The notes beneath the pieces were generated by a model, which was given only the letters and a program-made list of their open reading frames with translations, made no database searches and was not told the origin of the DNA. A stretch of 63,870 bases of DNA from Paractinoplanes atraurantiacus (GTDB taxonomy: Bacteria; Actinomycetota; Actinomycetes; Mycobacteriales; Micromonosporaceae): NCBI RefSeq assembly GCF_900215205.1, contig NZ_OBDY01000043.1:1-63870 (forward strand). Reading direction: 5' to 3'. Position numbers and translations under genes: made by a program. Positions 32,838-41,448 of this stretch are shown piece by piece. Every line of letters begins with the position of its first letter. The stretch's first letter is position 1.

Positions 32838-33869
32838 ATGGATGTTTCCCCGAAACTGAAACAGGGCGACCGGGTTGCCGTCGTCTCGCCGTCATGGGCC
32901 GGTCCGAGCGTCTTCCCGGCCGTGCACGAGCGGTCGCTGCACCGCATCCGTGAGGATCTCGGGCTGGAGCCGGTCGAGTTTCCCACGACGCGCGCACAGG
33001 GGACGCCGGCCGAGCGGGCAGCCGATCTGATGGCCGCCTACGCCGACCCGGCGATCCGGGCCGTCTTCGCGACGATCGGCGGCAGCGACCAGATCACCGT
33101 ACTGCCGCACCTCGATCCCGCGGTTTTCCGGGCCGACCCCAAGCCGTACTTCGGCTATTCGGACAACGCCAACATGCTGAACTGGCTGTGGTCGCACGGG
33201 ATCGCCGGATATCACGGCGGCTCGACGATGGTGCACCTGTCGCGGGGGCCGGCGATCGACGCCGAGCATCTGGCCTCGCTGCGGGCGGCGCTCTTCGAGA
33301 CCGTCGACCTGCCGATCACCGAGGTGCCGGGCTTCCGTGACGAGGAGATCAGCTGGCAGGATCCGCGGTCACTGATCGACGCGGCGCCGGCCGAGCCCAA
33401 TCCCGGCTGGGTGTGGCACAACGCCGACCGGGTGGTCACCGCGCCGACCTGGGGCGGCAACCTGGAGATCTTCCACTGGAACCTGGCCGCCAACCGGTGG
33501 ATCCTGCCCAACGACGCCTACGCCGGCTCGATCCTGTTGCTGGAGACGTCCGAGGAGATGCCGTCCGCCGAGAGCGTCTTCCGGGTGTTGCGCGACGCGG
33601 GCGAGCGCGGGCTTCTCCAGCAGTTCCCGGTCGTGCTGCTGGCCGCCGCGAAGGCCAGCCACTTCGGTTCCCGGCCCGATCGCGCGGACCGGGACGCCTA
33701 CCGCGATGAGCAGCGTACGGCCGTACTCCGGGCCCTGGAGACCTACAACCCCTCGGCGATGGTGGTCTTCGGCGTCGAGTTCGGGCACACCGGGCCACAG
33801 TGGATCTTGCCGTACGGCGGGCGCCTGACGGTCGACGGCCCGCAACGGAAGATCATCGCCCACTTCTGA
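32838..33869 (+). CDS. S66 family LD-carboxypeptidase / MccF-like peptidase
   Basis: 343 residues from the ATG at 32838, just right of the TnpB element. MKQGDRVAVVSPSW-like N-terminus (KLKQGDRVAVVSPSWAGPSV), nucleophile region YFGYSDNANMLNWL with catalytic Ser, GGNLEIFHWNLA, LLLETSEEMPS with the Glu, and a C-terminal GHTGPQWILPYG with the His of the Ser-Glu-His triad. Family members trim murein tetrapeptides or inactivate microcin C-like peptide antibiotics. The longer C-terminal lid region and the ending resemble MccF-like members; substrate uncertain. Confidence 0.85.
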   Translation: MDVSPKLKQGDRVAVVSPSWAGPSVFPAVHERSLHRIREDLGLEPVEFPTTRAQGTPAERAADLMAAYADPAIRAVFATIGGSDQITVLPHLDPAVFRADPKPYFGYSDNANMLNWLWSHGIAGYHGGSTMVHLSRGPAIDAEHLASLRAALFETVDLPITEVPGFRDEEISWQDPRSLIDAAPAEPNPGWVWHNADRVVTAPTWGGNLEIFHWNLAANRWILPNDAYAGSILLLETSEEMPSAESVFRVLRDAGERGLLQQFPVVLLAAAKASHFGSRPDRADRDAYRDEQRTAVLRALETYNPSAMVVFGVEFGHTGPQWILPYGGRLTVDGPQRKIIAHF

Positions 33870-35331
33870 CCGGTGCGGTGCGGCTCGGGTGCACCGGCGG
33901 TGCGCTCGGGTCGCAGAACGCCTTGACCGGCGAGTGCGACGGCAGCCGGCTCGGAATCAGGAACCAGGCCAGCACGCCGCCCGCGACCATCAGCGCCGCG
34001 CAGATCATCATCGTGTTCCGGTAGACCGGCGACAGCTGCGACGCGTTCGTCAGGCTGCCGCCGCCCAGGCCGGCCGCGAGCGGCAGCACGGCCACCGACA
34101 GCAGACCGGCCGCCCGGGCCACGGCATTGTTGACCCCAGAGGCGATTCCGGCGTACGCGTCGTCGAGCGCACCCAGAGCCGTCGACGTCAGGGGCGCCAC
34201 GAGCAACGTCAGGCCCAGCCCGAAGACGATCACCGAGGGCAGGACGCCGGTCCAGTACTCCGCGCCGGCGCCGATCCGCGACATCATCAGCAGCGCCAGG
34301 GCGCAGATCAGCGGGCCCACGGTCATCGGGATGCGCGGGCCGATCCGCTGGCCGAGCGCGCCCGAGCGGGCCGAGAAGAGCAGCATCAGCACGGTCGAGG
34401 GCAGCAGCGCCGTACCGGCCAGCAGGGGCGAGAAGCCGGCCACGACCTGCAGGTTGATGACGAACAGGAAGAAGACGCCGCCGTTGGCCCCGTAGACCAG
34501 GAAGGTGACCAGGTTGGCCCCGCTGAACGCCTTGTTCCTGAAGATCGACACCGGCATCATCGGCTGCCGCGCCCGGCGTTCGGCCAGCACGAAGGCGGCC
34601 AGGCCGAGCACGCCCAGCGCGAGCGTGGCCAGCACCACCGGGTCGCCGGCGCCGCGCATCGGCCAGGCCGTGAAGCCGTACGTCAGACCGGCCAGGCCGA
34701 TCGCCCCGGTCAGCACGCCGACGTAGTCGATGTGGCCGCTGGCGTCCGGATTGCGCGACTCGGGCACGTGCCGCGCCGCGACCAGCAGCACGATCGCGGC
34801 CAGCGGCACGTTGATGAGGAAGATGTAGCGCCAGTCGCCGATGCCGACGAGCCAGCCGCCGAGGAACGGCCCCAGCGCACCGCCGATGCCGGCCAGGCCG
34901 GACCAGGCGCCGATCGCCTTGGACCGGTCCTCCCGGTCGAACGACGCCTCCAGGATGGCCAGCGAGCCCGGCGTGAGCAGCGCCCCGCCGATGCCCTGGA
35001 GGATGCGGGCGACGATCAGCCACCCGATGTTCGGGGCCAGACCGCAGAGCAGCGACGCCACGGCGAACCAGGCCACACCCAGCATGAAGATCCGCTTGCG
35101 GCCGAACCGGTCGCCGAGCGATCCGCCGAGCAGGATCAGGGCGGCCAGGCTCAGCGCGTACCCGTTGATCGTCCATTGCAGACCGGCGGCATCCGCGCCG
35201 AGATCGCGCCCGATCTCGGGCAGCGCGATGTTGACCACCGTCGAGTCGATGAAGGCCAGGCTGGAGCCGAGCACCGTCGCCAGCAGCACCCAACGGCCGG
35301 CCGCCGTGCTGAACCGCACCATCCCATCCAT
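33853..35331 (-). CDS. MFS efflux transporter, DHA2 (EmrB/QacA) family
   Basis: 492 residues; the start could also be the ATG three codons later. Fourteen predicted membrane segments, GGSLGDRFGRKR (motif A) and GLAGIGGALGPFLGGWL (motif C-like). Probable drug or metabolite exporter. Its stop lies 17 bp inside the convergent S66 peptidase gene. The receiver gene 41 bp upstream probably shares its transcript. Confidence 0.88.
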   Translation of the reverse strand: MDGMVRFSTAAGRWVLLATVLGSSLAFIDSTVVNIALPEIGRDLGADAAGLQWTINGYALSLAALILLGGSLGDRFGRKRIFMLGVAWFAVASLLCGLAPNIGWLIVARILQGIGGALLTPGSLAILEASFDREDRSKAIGAWSGLAGIGGALGPFLGGWLVGIGDWRYIFLINVPLAAIVLLVAARHVPESRNPDASGHIDYVGVLTGAIGLAGLTYGFTAWPMRGAGDPVVLATLALGVLGLAAFVLAERRARQPMMPVSIFRNKAFSGANLVTFLVYGANGGVFFLFVINLQVVAGFSPLLAGTALLPSTVLMLLFSARSGALGQRIGPRIPMTVGPLICALALLMMSRIGAGAEYWTGVLPSVIVFGLGLTLLVAPLTSTALGALDDAYAGIASGVNNAVARAAGLLSVAVLPLAAGLGGGSLTNASQLSPVYRNTMMICAALMVAGGVLAWFLIPSRLPSHSPVKAFCDPSAPPVHPSRTAPVRSGR

Positions 35332-35371
35332 GGGCCCGACACTATCCCCGGCCGGACCATCCAGGGATCAG

Positions 35372-35833
35372 TCAGTTGACTGTCAGTCGCTGCGTCCCCG
35401 ACCAGGTCTTGCGCGGCGACTTCAGGGCGGCCGCGGCCACCGCGGCCGGCGGCCGGCTCACACCGGGCCGGGGCCGCAGCAGGCTGCTCAGCCGCGCGCA
35501 GAGCGCTTCCCGCTGGAACGGCTTGAACAGGTAGTCGTCGGCCCCCGCGTCGAGAGCGTGCCGGATCCGCTGGTCGTTGACGTCGGCACTGATCACCATG
35601 ATCGGCAGAAAGGCGGTGGCCGGCTCCGACCGCAGCCGCCGGCACAGCTCGATCCCACTCTCACCGGGCATCCGCACGTCGAGCAGGGCGGCGTCGATCC
35701 CCCCACCGGCCAGCGCGGCCCGCGCCGACTCGGCGTCCGGCGCCCGGATCACGGTGTGCCCGGCCCGCTCGAGAGCCAGACTCATCAGCTCGAGGTGGTC
35801 GGCGTCATCGTCGGCTATCAGCACGGTGGGCAT
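35372..35833 (-). CDS. Stand-alone response-regulator receiver protein
   Basis: 153 residues from the ATG at 35833. A CheY-like domain at about 1-118 has the acidic pair IADDDAD, phospho-acceptor D52 in LLDVRMPGESG, the Ser/Thr position VISAD and Lys in LFKPFQRE. The last about 35 residues are basic and Ala/Pro-rich without a DNA-binding domain. It may relay phosphate or bind a partner; no kinase gene adjoins it. Confidence 0.85.
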   Translation of the reverse strand: MPTVLIADDDADHLELMSLALERAGHTVIRAPDAESARAALAGGGIDAALLDVRMPGESGIELCRRLRSEPATAFLPIMVISADVNDQRIRHALDAGADDYLFKPFQREALCARLSSLLRPRPGVSRPPAAVAAAALKSPRKTWSGTQRLTVN

Positions 35834-35912
35834 GCGAACCTCCAACAAGCGCAGGACCAGCGATCACAAAGATGTTCGGACACCCGGCCGAATCACTGAG
35901 CCGTTAAGCGAG

Positions 35913-35987
35913 TGTGCACGTACGTACACAACAGTTGAAGAAGAGCACGTACGTGCACACGTGCAACCGTGGTGCACGAGCGTGCAC
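35913..35987. promoter_or_regulatory. Three hipB-type operators at 29-bp spacing
   Basis: TGTGCACGTACGTACACA (35913-35930, 18 bp, one mismatch), GCACGTACGTGC (35945-35956, perfect) and GTGCACGAGCGTGCAC (35972-35987, 7-bp arms) are palindromes sharing GCACG...CGTGC. Their centres at 35921.5, 35950.5 and 35979.5 are exactly 29 bp apart. They lie directly upstream of the xre/hipB-type gene and probably mediate autorepression. Confidence 0.8.
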
Positions 35988-36000
35988 ACCGGGAGGGCCT

Positions 36001-36264
36001 GTGAGGCTGGACGATGCCGGCGATCTGGGGCGATATGTTCGTGAACGCCGGATGGCGGCCGACCTCACGCAGGTGGATCTGGCACGCCAAGCCGGAGTGA
36101 GTCGTAGATGGCTACTGGAGTTGGAGGGTGGCAAAGCGACCGCCGAGCTGGGTCTGATCTTCAAGGTGATCGCCGCGCTGGGCCTTCGCCTCGAGGTCAG
36201 GCCTGCTTCCAGCGATGACATCGACTTGGACGCCTATCTCGACTCCCTGGGCGGCCCCGCATGA
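36001..36264 (+). CDS. hipB: HipB-like XRE-family antitoxin
   Basis: 87 residues from the GTG at 36001 with GGGAGGG (35991-35997) as ribosome site. The helix-turn-helix covers about residues 8-65 (DLGRYVRERRMAADLTQVDL, AGVSRRWLLELEGGKATAE). A short acidic C-terminal tail (SSDDIDLDAYLDSLGG) matches HipB-type antitoxins. It should repress its own promoter through the palindromes upstream. Its partner toxin gene is broken, so it is an orphan antitoxin. Confidence 0.88.
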   Translation: MRLDDAGDLGRYVRERRMAADLTQVDLARQAGVSRRWLLELEGGKATAELGLIFKVIAALGLRLEVRPASSDDIDLDAYLDSLGGPA

Positions 36265-37189
36265 CCAAGTCGCTGGTGGTGCTTCTCGGCGGCCGCCACT
36301 TTCGCTATCGATGCGGCTGATTCAAGGCACCCACACGGGTCCCGTCGTTCGGGCGTTCTGCCAGGGTCTTCTGCCCGACAACGAAGCTGTGCTGGAGCGC
36401 TGGGGCCGGGAGTTCCAAGTCTCCGCGGGCAATCCGTTCGCCTTGCTCACGCACGTCGGCGAGTGGCTGGGGTGATCCATCGGGTTCCGTCCCGACCACC
36501 CACATCCTCAAGCCGGCGATCGCCGGGTTCGATGAAAACGAGTGCTCTCCTTCAATGGGGAGCGGGCGGTAGCCGTGGATCGTTACGATCGCCTCCCGCG
36601 AGGCGACGGCACGATCACGCGGCTGCACCAGGAGGACATGTGCCAGGCGCTGGGCCTACCGCCTTCAGCGAAGTATCAGAGTGAGGGCGGACCTACGCCG
36701 GAGCAGATCATCAGCTTGATCCGCCATGTGGTTCGGCCGATGGTGGTGGCGGAAGCCGAAGTTGACCGTTTCGTCGGTGCGCTGGCACTCAACTGGTTGC
36801 TGGGCGGAACGGACGCGCACGCCAAGAACTACTCCCTCTTGCTGATGCCGGGGCAGGTGCGGCTGGCGCCGCTCTACGACGTCGCCAGCAGCCTGCCGTT
36901 TGACGACATGTATCGGCCCCGGTTGCGGCTTGCCATGAAGATCGGCTCCGAGTATCGGATCGAGGCGATCACCGGGCGGCACTGGCGGGCCTTCGCCGAG
37001 CGGAACAAGCTCGACGCCGGCCGGCTGCTGGCCCGGATCGATGATCTGGCCGCGCGGCCGCCGGAGGCGCTGCGGCAGGCGGCGAGTGCCGAGATGGTGG
37101 CCTCGCTCGGGTCGTCCCTGCCGGAGCGGCTCGTGGCCGAGGTCCGCGACCACGTCACACGTTGTCGCGGGGCGCTCGCCACCGGGTAG
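36261..37189 (+). pseudogene. hipA: hipA toxin kinase remnant with several frameshifts and internal losses
   Basis: The original start (ATG 36261, overlapping the hipB stop) reads MTKSLVVLLGGR and then stops after 19 codons. HipA sequence resumes in another frame (LSLSM...VVRAFCQGLLPDNEAVLERW to a stop at 36473), then in the first frame from about 36468 (PTTHILKPAIAGFDENE), and finally from 36542 (SFNGERAVAVDRYDRL) to 37189. Conserved pieces between these blocks, including the N-terminal SLAGAQPK-type loop, are missing. The last block keeps the kinase catalytic loop GGTDAHAKNYS and APLYDVASS. A full HipA Ser/Thr kinase cannot be made; a C-terminal fragment of up to 215 residues might be. Confidence 0.85.
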
Positions 37190-37204
37190 TCCTAGGGTGG
37201 GTGG

Positions 37205-38218
37205 ATGCGTGCTGCTGTGTTCCACGAGCCCGGTCCGGCGTCCGTTCTGACGATCGAGGAGCGGGATCTGCCGCCCGCCGGGCCCGGGGAGGTGCGGGTG
37301 CGGATCGTGTTGTCGGCGGTCAACCCGACCGACACCGGGACCCGGGCCGGTAAGGGGGTGCCGGACGGCGTGTCGCCGCCCCGGGTGCCCAATCAGGATG
37401 GCGCCGGTGTGGTCGACGCCGTCGGGGACGGGGTGACCGGGCTGGAGCCGGGGGACCGGGTCTGGGTGTGGGACAGCGGCTACGGGCGGGAGAACGGGAC
37501 CGCTCAGGAGTTCGTGGTGTTGCCGCGGCGGCAGGTGGTGCGGATGAACGACGACGTGCCGTTCGAGGTCGGTGCGGCCCTCGGTATTCCGGCGCTGACC
37601 GCGCACCGCTGCCTCACCCTCGCCAGCGACGGGCCGCAGCGGCTGGCGCCGGGGGCCCTCGCGGGGCGGACCGTGCTGGTCGCGGGTGGGGCCGGCGCCG
37701 TCGGCAACGCGGCCATCCAGCTCGCCAAGTGGGCCGGGGCGACCGTGCTCACCACCGTCTCCTCCAAGGAGAAGGCCGACTTGGCCGTGGCCGCCGGCGC
37801 CGACGCGGTCATCAACTACCGCGAGGAGGCCGTCGTCGCCCGTGCCGGTGAGCTCGCCCCGGGCGGGGCGAACATCATCGTCGAGGTCAACACGGACAAC
37901 CTGCCGATCGACCTCGACGTGGTGGCGCCGGGCGGCAACATCGCCATCTACGTCGGCGGCAAGATCACGATTCCGAGCTTCAAGGCGATGCTCAAGAACG
38001 TCAGCCTCGATTTCGTGCTCACCTACACGACCACCGCCGAGGAGAAGGACAACGCCGTCGCCGCGGTGGCCGAGGCCGTCAACGCCGGCGCCTTCCGGGT
38101 CGGCGAGGAAGCCGGCCTGCCGATCCTGCGCTACCCGTTCGAGCAGGCCGGCGCCGCGCACGAGGCTGTCGAGGGCAACGCCGTCGGCAAGGTCGTCATC
38201 GAGGTGACCCAGCCTTAG
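37205..38218 (+). CDS. Zinc-independent MDR-family NADPH:quinone reductase
   Basis: 337 residues. GroES-like N-terminal domain (about 1-125) and Rossmann domain (about 130-290) with nucleotide-binding VLVAGGAGAVGNAAIQLAKW. The catalytic-zinc Cys and the structural Cys cluster of alcohol dehydrogenases are absent, as in quinone oxidoreductases. Probable role: NADPH-dependent reduction of quinones or enones in the cytoplasm. It ends 23 bp inside the convergent pseG-like gene. Confidence 0.85.
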   Translation: MRAAVFHEPGPASVLTIEERDLPPAGPGEVRVRIVLSAVNPTDTGTRAGKGVPDGVSPPRVPNQDGAGVVDAVGDGVTGLEPGDRVWVWDSGYGRENGTAQEFVVLPRRQVVRMNDDVPFEVGAALGIPALTAHRCLTLASDGPQRLAPGALAGRTVLVAGGAGAVGNAAIQLAKWAGATVLTTVSSKEKADLAVAAGADAVINYREEAVVARAGELAPGGANIIVEVNTDNLPIDLDVVAPGGNIAIYVGGKITIPSFKAMLKNVSLDFVLTYTTTAEEKDNAVAAVAEAVNAGAFRVGEEAGLPILRYPFEQAGAAHEAVEGNAVGKVVIEVTQP

Positions 38219-39209
38219 CCAACAGCGCGTCGGCCACCCGCGACACGCCCTGGCCGTCGACCGCGGCCCACGCCTTCCGCGCCAGATCGGTGCGGAGGGC
38301 CGGGTCGGTCAGCAGCGTCCGCAGCGTGGTGACCGCGTCGGGGCCGAAGTGGCCGAGCTGCCCGATGCCGGCCGCGAAGCCGCGGGCCAGCGTCCGGTCG
38401 TAGCCCAGGATCTGGTTGTCGACCACCCAGACCAGCGCGGCCGGCAGTCCGAGGCAGAGCAGTTCCCAGGTCGACGTGCCGCTGGCGCTGACCGCCAGGT
38501 CGGCCCCGGCCAGCAGTTTCGGCAGGTCGTCGGTGGGCGGGATGATCTCGAAGCGCTGCCCCTCGGCCGGCGCCACCGCGTACAGCTCCTGGCGCAGTTC
38601 CTCATTGGCCCCGATGATCGTGGCGTCGAGGGGCGCTTCCGTCTCGGCGAGCAGCCGGGCGATGGCGGGGGCGGCGCGATAGGCGTCGGTGCCGCCGAAA
38701 AAGGCCACGACCTTGGGTGTACGTCCGGAGGTGTGCACCGGCGGCGCGAGCGGCCGCAGCTGCCGCACCGAGCCCCGCAGCAGCGCGTAGTCGAGCCCGG
38801 CCAGGCCGATCGCGTCCTCGACGTCGATGACCGCGTCCAGGTTCTGGTCGACGTAGATGTCGGCCGACTGCCCGCGGAAGTCGCCGTCGACGATGGCCAG
38901 CACCGGCAGCCCGGTCTTGCGGACCGCGACCGTGTGCGAGGGCGGCAGCGTGTACGAGTCGACCACCAGCGCGTCGAGCTGGAGCCGCTCGGTCGCCGCG
39001 ACCAGGCCGACCTCGTCGAACGGGGCCGGGTGCCAGGGCAGCCCGCGCTGGGTGAGCTGGGCCTCGGCCCATTCCACGCCGCCCAGGTCGCTGAGGAACC
39101 GGACGGACACTCCGCGCGACACCAGCTCTTCGGCCAGGGCCACGCAGCGGACCAGATGCCCGACGCCGGTGCGGGCACCGGCGTCGCAGCGAATTCCGAC
39201 GATCGTCAC
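38196..39209 (-). CDS. pseG: PseG-like UDP-sugar hydrolase of pseudaminic acid synthesis
   Basis: 337 residues from a GTG at 39209, two bases from the PseF-like stop. GT-B fold: RCDAGARTGVGHLVRCVALA carries the G-x-GH-x-x-RC motif whose His is catalytic in PseG; the C-terminal half has KVVAFFGGTDAYR and DLAVSASGTSTWELLCLGLP for UDP binding. PseG is established to remove UDP from the 2,4-diacetamido-2,4,6-trideoxy-L-altrose nucleotide. Last gene of the operon. It could instead act on a closely related legionaminic-type precursor, but the accompanying inverting dehydratase favours the Pse route. Confidence 0.82.
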   Translation of the reverse strand: MTIVGIRCDAGARTGVGHLVRCVALAEELVSRGVSVRFLSDLGGVEWAEAQLTQRGLPWHPAPFDEVGLVAATERLQLDALVVDSYTLPPSHTVAVRKTGLPVLAIVDGDFRGQSADIYVDQNLDAVIDVEDAIGLAGLDYALLRGSVRQLRPLAPPVHTSGRTPKVVAFFGGTDAYRAAPAIARLLAETEAPLDATIIGANEELRQELYAVAPAEGQRFEIIPPTDDLPKLLAGADLAVSASGTSTWELLCLGLPAALVWVVDNQILGYDRTLARGFAAGIGQLGHFGPDAVTTLRTLLTDPALRTDLARKAWAAVDGQGVSRVADALLAKAGSPR

Positions 39210-39211
39210 CG

Positions 39212-39937
39212 TTACGCCTGTACCAGGGCCTTCTGAAGGACGTGCGCGTTCAGCTCGGTCAGGTCGGGCCGGCCGGCCAGCCAGTCGGTGAGCTTGCGGA
39301 CCGAGATGGGCTCGTCGCCGAAGTGCTGGACGATCGCCTCGATCAGCTTCCAGTCGTCCTCGGTGTCGAGCGTGAGCCGCAGGTGCGACAGGTCGGGCTG
39401 AAGGGTCAGCCCGATCACGTCGAACTCCTCCGAGTGCGTGTAGATGTACGACGTCACGTGCGTGCGGTGGTGCTCGGTGGCCAGCGCGTCGATCTCGCGC
39501 AGGACCGGCGTGCGGACCACCTCGACGTCCAGGCCGCGGGGCAGCGTCTTGACGATCGACGTGGTCATGTAGTCGGCCTCGGCAGCCATGAACACCCGGT
39601 AGGCGCGGGCGATCAGCTCCGGGTCGAGCAGCGGCGAGTCGGCGGTGAAGCGCAGCACGACGTCGCTCTCGTGCTCGTCCAGCACGCCCAGAAAGCGGTC
39701 GAGGACGTCGTCGACCGACCCGCGGTAGCAGGGCACGCCGAGCGCGGCGCACTCGGCCGCGACCGCGTCGTCGTCGGGCTCGGTGGTGGTGGCCACGACG
39801 ATCGTGTCGAGGACACCGCTCTGCGCGGCGGCCCGGACGACCCGTTCGAGCACACTGCGGCTACCCAGCTTGCGAAGCACCTTGCCCGGCAACCGGGAGG
39901 AGCCCATCCGGGCCTGGATGATGCCGAGGGTTGTCAT
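39212..39937 (-). CDS. pseF: Nonulosonic acid cytidylyltransferase (PseF/SpsF-like)
   Basis: 241 residues from the ATG at 39937, overlapping the upstream gene by 4 nt (ATGA). The nucleotidyltransferase motif TLGIIQARMGSSRLPGKVL is at the N-terminus, VLRFTADSPLLDPELI provides the metal-binding Asp region, and RLTLDTEDDW is typical of the SpsF branch. Probable reaction: activation of the nonulosonic acid with CTP to the CMP-sugar. SpsF-type proteins also occur in spore-coat sugar pathways, so the exact sugar is inferred from the neighbours. Confidence 0.8.
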   Translation of the reverse strand: MTTLGIIQARMGSSRLPGKVLRKLGSRSVLERVVRAAAQSGVLDTIVVATTTEPDDDAVAAECAALGVPCYRGSVDDVLDRFLGVLDEHESDVVLRFTADSPLLDPELIARAYRVFMAAEADYMTTSIVKTLPRGLDVEVVRTPVLREIDALATEHHRTHVTSYIYTHSEEFDVIGLTLQPDLSHLRLTLDTEDDWKLIEAIVQHFGDEPISVRKLTDWLAGRPDLTELNAHVLQKALVQA

Positions 39938-41448
39938 GAAAGTCCTTTTCGAAGGCGATTGCGGGCCTTGCGGGCTACCCCGACTCCGAGTTTTGCAACA
40001 CGGAAACTCACGGAGCCGCTGAAGGCGGCGATCTGCATGCGGGCCTTGCGAAGTTCGGAGTCCCGGCGGCCGAGCTCGCGCTCGAACCACTGGGCACGGG
40101 TGGTGGCGTCGGCCAGTTGCCGGCGCAGCGCCCGGATCTGTTCCTCGTGCTCCCGGCGCGAGTCCGGCAGCGGTGGTTCCTCGCCCGCCTCCACGTCGTC
40201 GCCGGGCAGGCCCGCGGCGGCGTGCAGGATCGAGGTGAGGGTCGGTACGTCGACGGCGGCCGGCCAGGGGTGCGCGTAGCCGCCGCCGATCAGCGTCTGC
40301 GCGAACCGGCGGATCACGTCGGTCTGCGGCGGGACACTGGGGTCGAGCACTGAAAAAGAGGGCACTGTGTAGTTGTCCTCGTGGACCACCACGTTGTCGG
40401 CGGCGGCGCCGGGGTGCGCGGAGGTCCAGCCGGTGAGCAACCGCCGCACGATCGGAAGATCGTGCCGCAGGCAGGCGGCCAAGAGCAACTCCTCGAGCAG
40501 GCGACCCCGCGGCAGCGGCCCGTTCAGCGCGGAGAGGTCTCTACCAGGGACTTCATGGAGTACGCGCCGTGTCCACACGCCGTCACGGCCGGGCGCCAAC
40601 TCGACCACCGGGCCGTCACCGATCAGCACCGGCGGCAGGCTCAGGGCGGCCGCCGGGCGCGGCGCGCGGTGGGCCACGACGAGCCAGGCCGAGGCGAGCT
40701 CCGGCCCCAGGCCGCCGCGCACCGCGGCCGCGGCCAGCCGGCGGGGATCACTCAGGACCGACTTCTCGGCGTACGCCCGGCCGGCGGCGCCCGCGGTGAC
40801 GGCGGCCAGCGCGTCGGCCGGTCCGTCCTGAAGCGCGTTCGGCGTGGCGATCAGGGTCGGCTCGTGCGGAACGGGCCAGGCCGCGCCCAGCCAGTCGACG
40901 GCCAGGCCCTCGGCGGCGAGCCGGCCGGCCAGGCGGCCCGGGTTGCCGGGCTTGGTGTCGAACTCGCCCAGCGGGCGCCAGGCACTGTCGGCCTGCGACG
41001 CGGTGGACGACGACGGGTCGACGAGCTTGTGCACGCCGAGCTCGTTCTCGACGGCCAGCAGCAGCGTGCCGCCGGGCCGCAGCAGACGGTGGAGCGCGCG
41101 CAGGCTTTCCACCCAGTCGAGCTGGGGTCCCTCGACCGAGCAGAGGCGCTCGAGGCCGTCGAGGGCGACCACGACGTCGTACGACTCGTCGGTGACCTTG
41201 GCCAGGCTGCCGCACAGGACGCGCACTCCGCGGCTCTCCAGCCCGATCGCGTCAGGCTGGGAGCGGAGCAGGCAGGTGACGGTGGCGCGGGCGGCGAGCG
41301 CGTCGATCAGCGCGGCGTCGTGCGGCCCGGCGACGAGCACCTCGGCGCCGTCGGGCACCTGCTCGGTGAGGTAGCCCAACAGGACGCCGCCGGCGGATGG
41401 CCGATCCTCGGTGAAAGAGGGCATCTCACCCCCAACCATTTGCATCAC
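39934..41448 (-). CDS. Methyltransferase-like protein with C-terminal coiled coil, copy 1
   Basis: 504 residues. Residues about 15-200 resemble a class I SAM-methyltransferase fold (GAEVLVAGPHDAALIDALAA, SYDVVVALDGLERL, LLRPGGTLLLAVEN), but the glycine-rich SAM loop is weak. The middle has a conserved VLSDPRRLAAAAVRGGLGPE and ASAWLVVAHRA. A coiled coil (about 425-470) and basic tail (VARKARNRLRKGLS) close the protein. It sits between two nonulosonic acid genes and shares this architecture with the protein at 58458. Role unknown: it could modify the sugar or act as a scaffold. Confidence 0.7.
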   Translation of the reverse strand: MMQMVGGEMPSFTEDRPSAGGVLLGYLTEQVPDGAEVLVAGPHDAALIDALAARATVTCLLRSQPDAIGLESRGVRVLCGSLAKVTDESYDVVVALDGLERLCSVEGPQLDWVESLRALHRLLRPGGTLLLAVENELGVHKLVDPSSSTASQADSAWRPLGEFDTKPGNPGRLAGRLAAEGLAVDWLGAAWPVPHEPTLIATPNALQDGPADALAAVTAGAAGRAYAEKSVLSDPRRLAAAAVRGGLGPELASAWLVVAHRAPRPAAALSLPPVLIGDGPVVELAPGRDGVWTRRVLHEVPGRDLSALNGPLPRGRLLEELLLAACLRHDLPIVRRLLTGWTSAHPGAAADNVVVHEDNYTVPSFSVLDPSVPPQTDVIRRFAQTLIGGGYAHPWPAAVDVPTLTSILHAAAGLPGDDVEAGEEPPLPDSRREHEEQIRALRRQLADATTRAQWFERELGRRDSELRKARMQIAAFSGSVSFRVAKLGVGVARKARNRLRKGLS

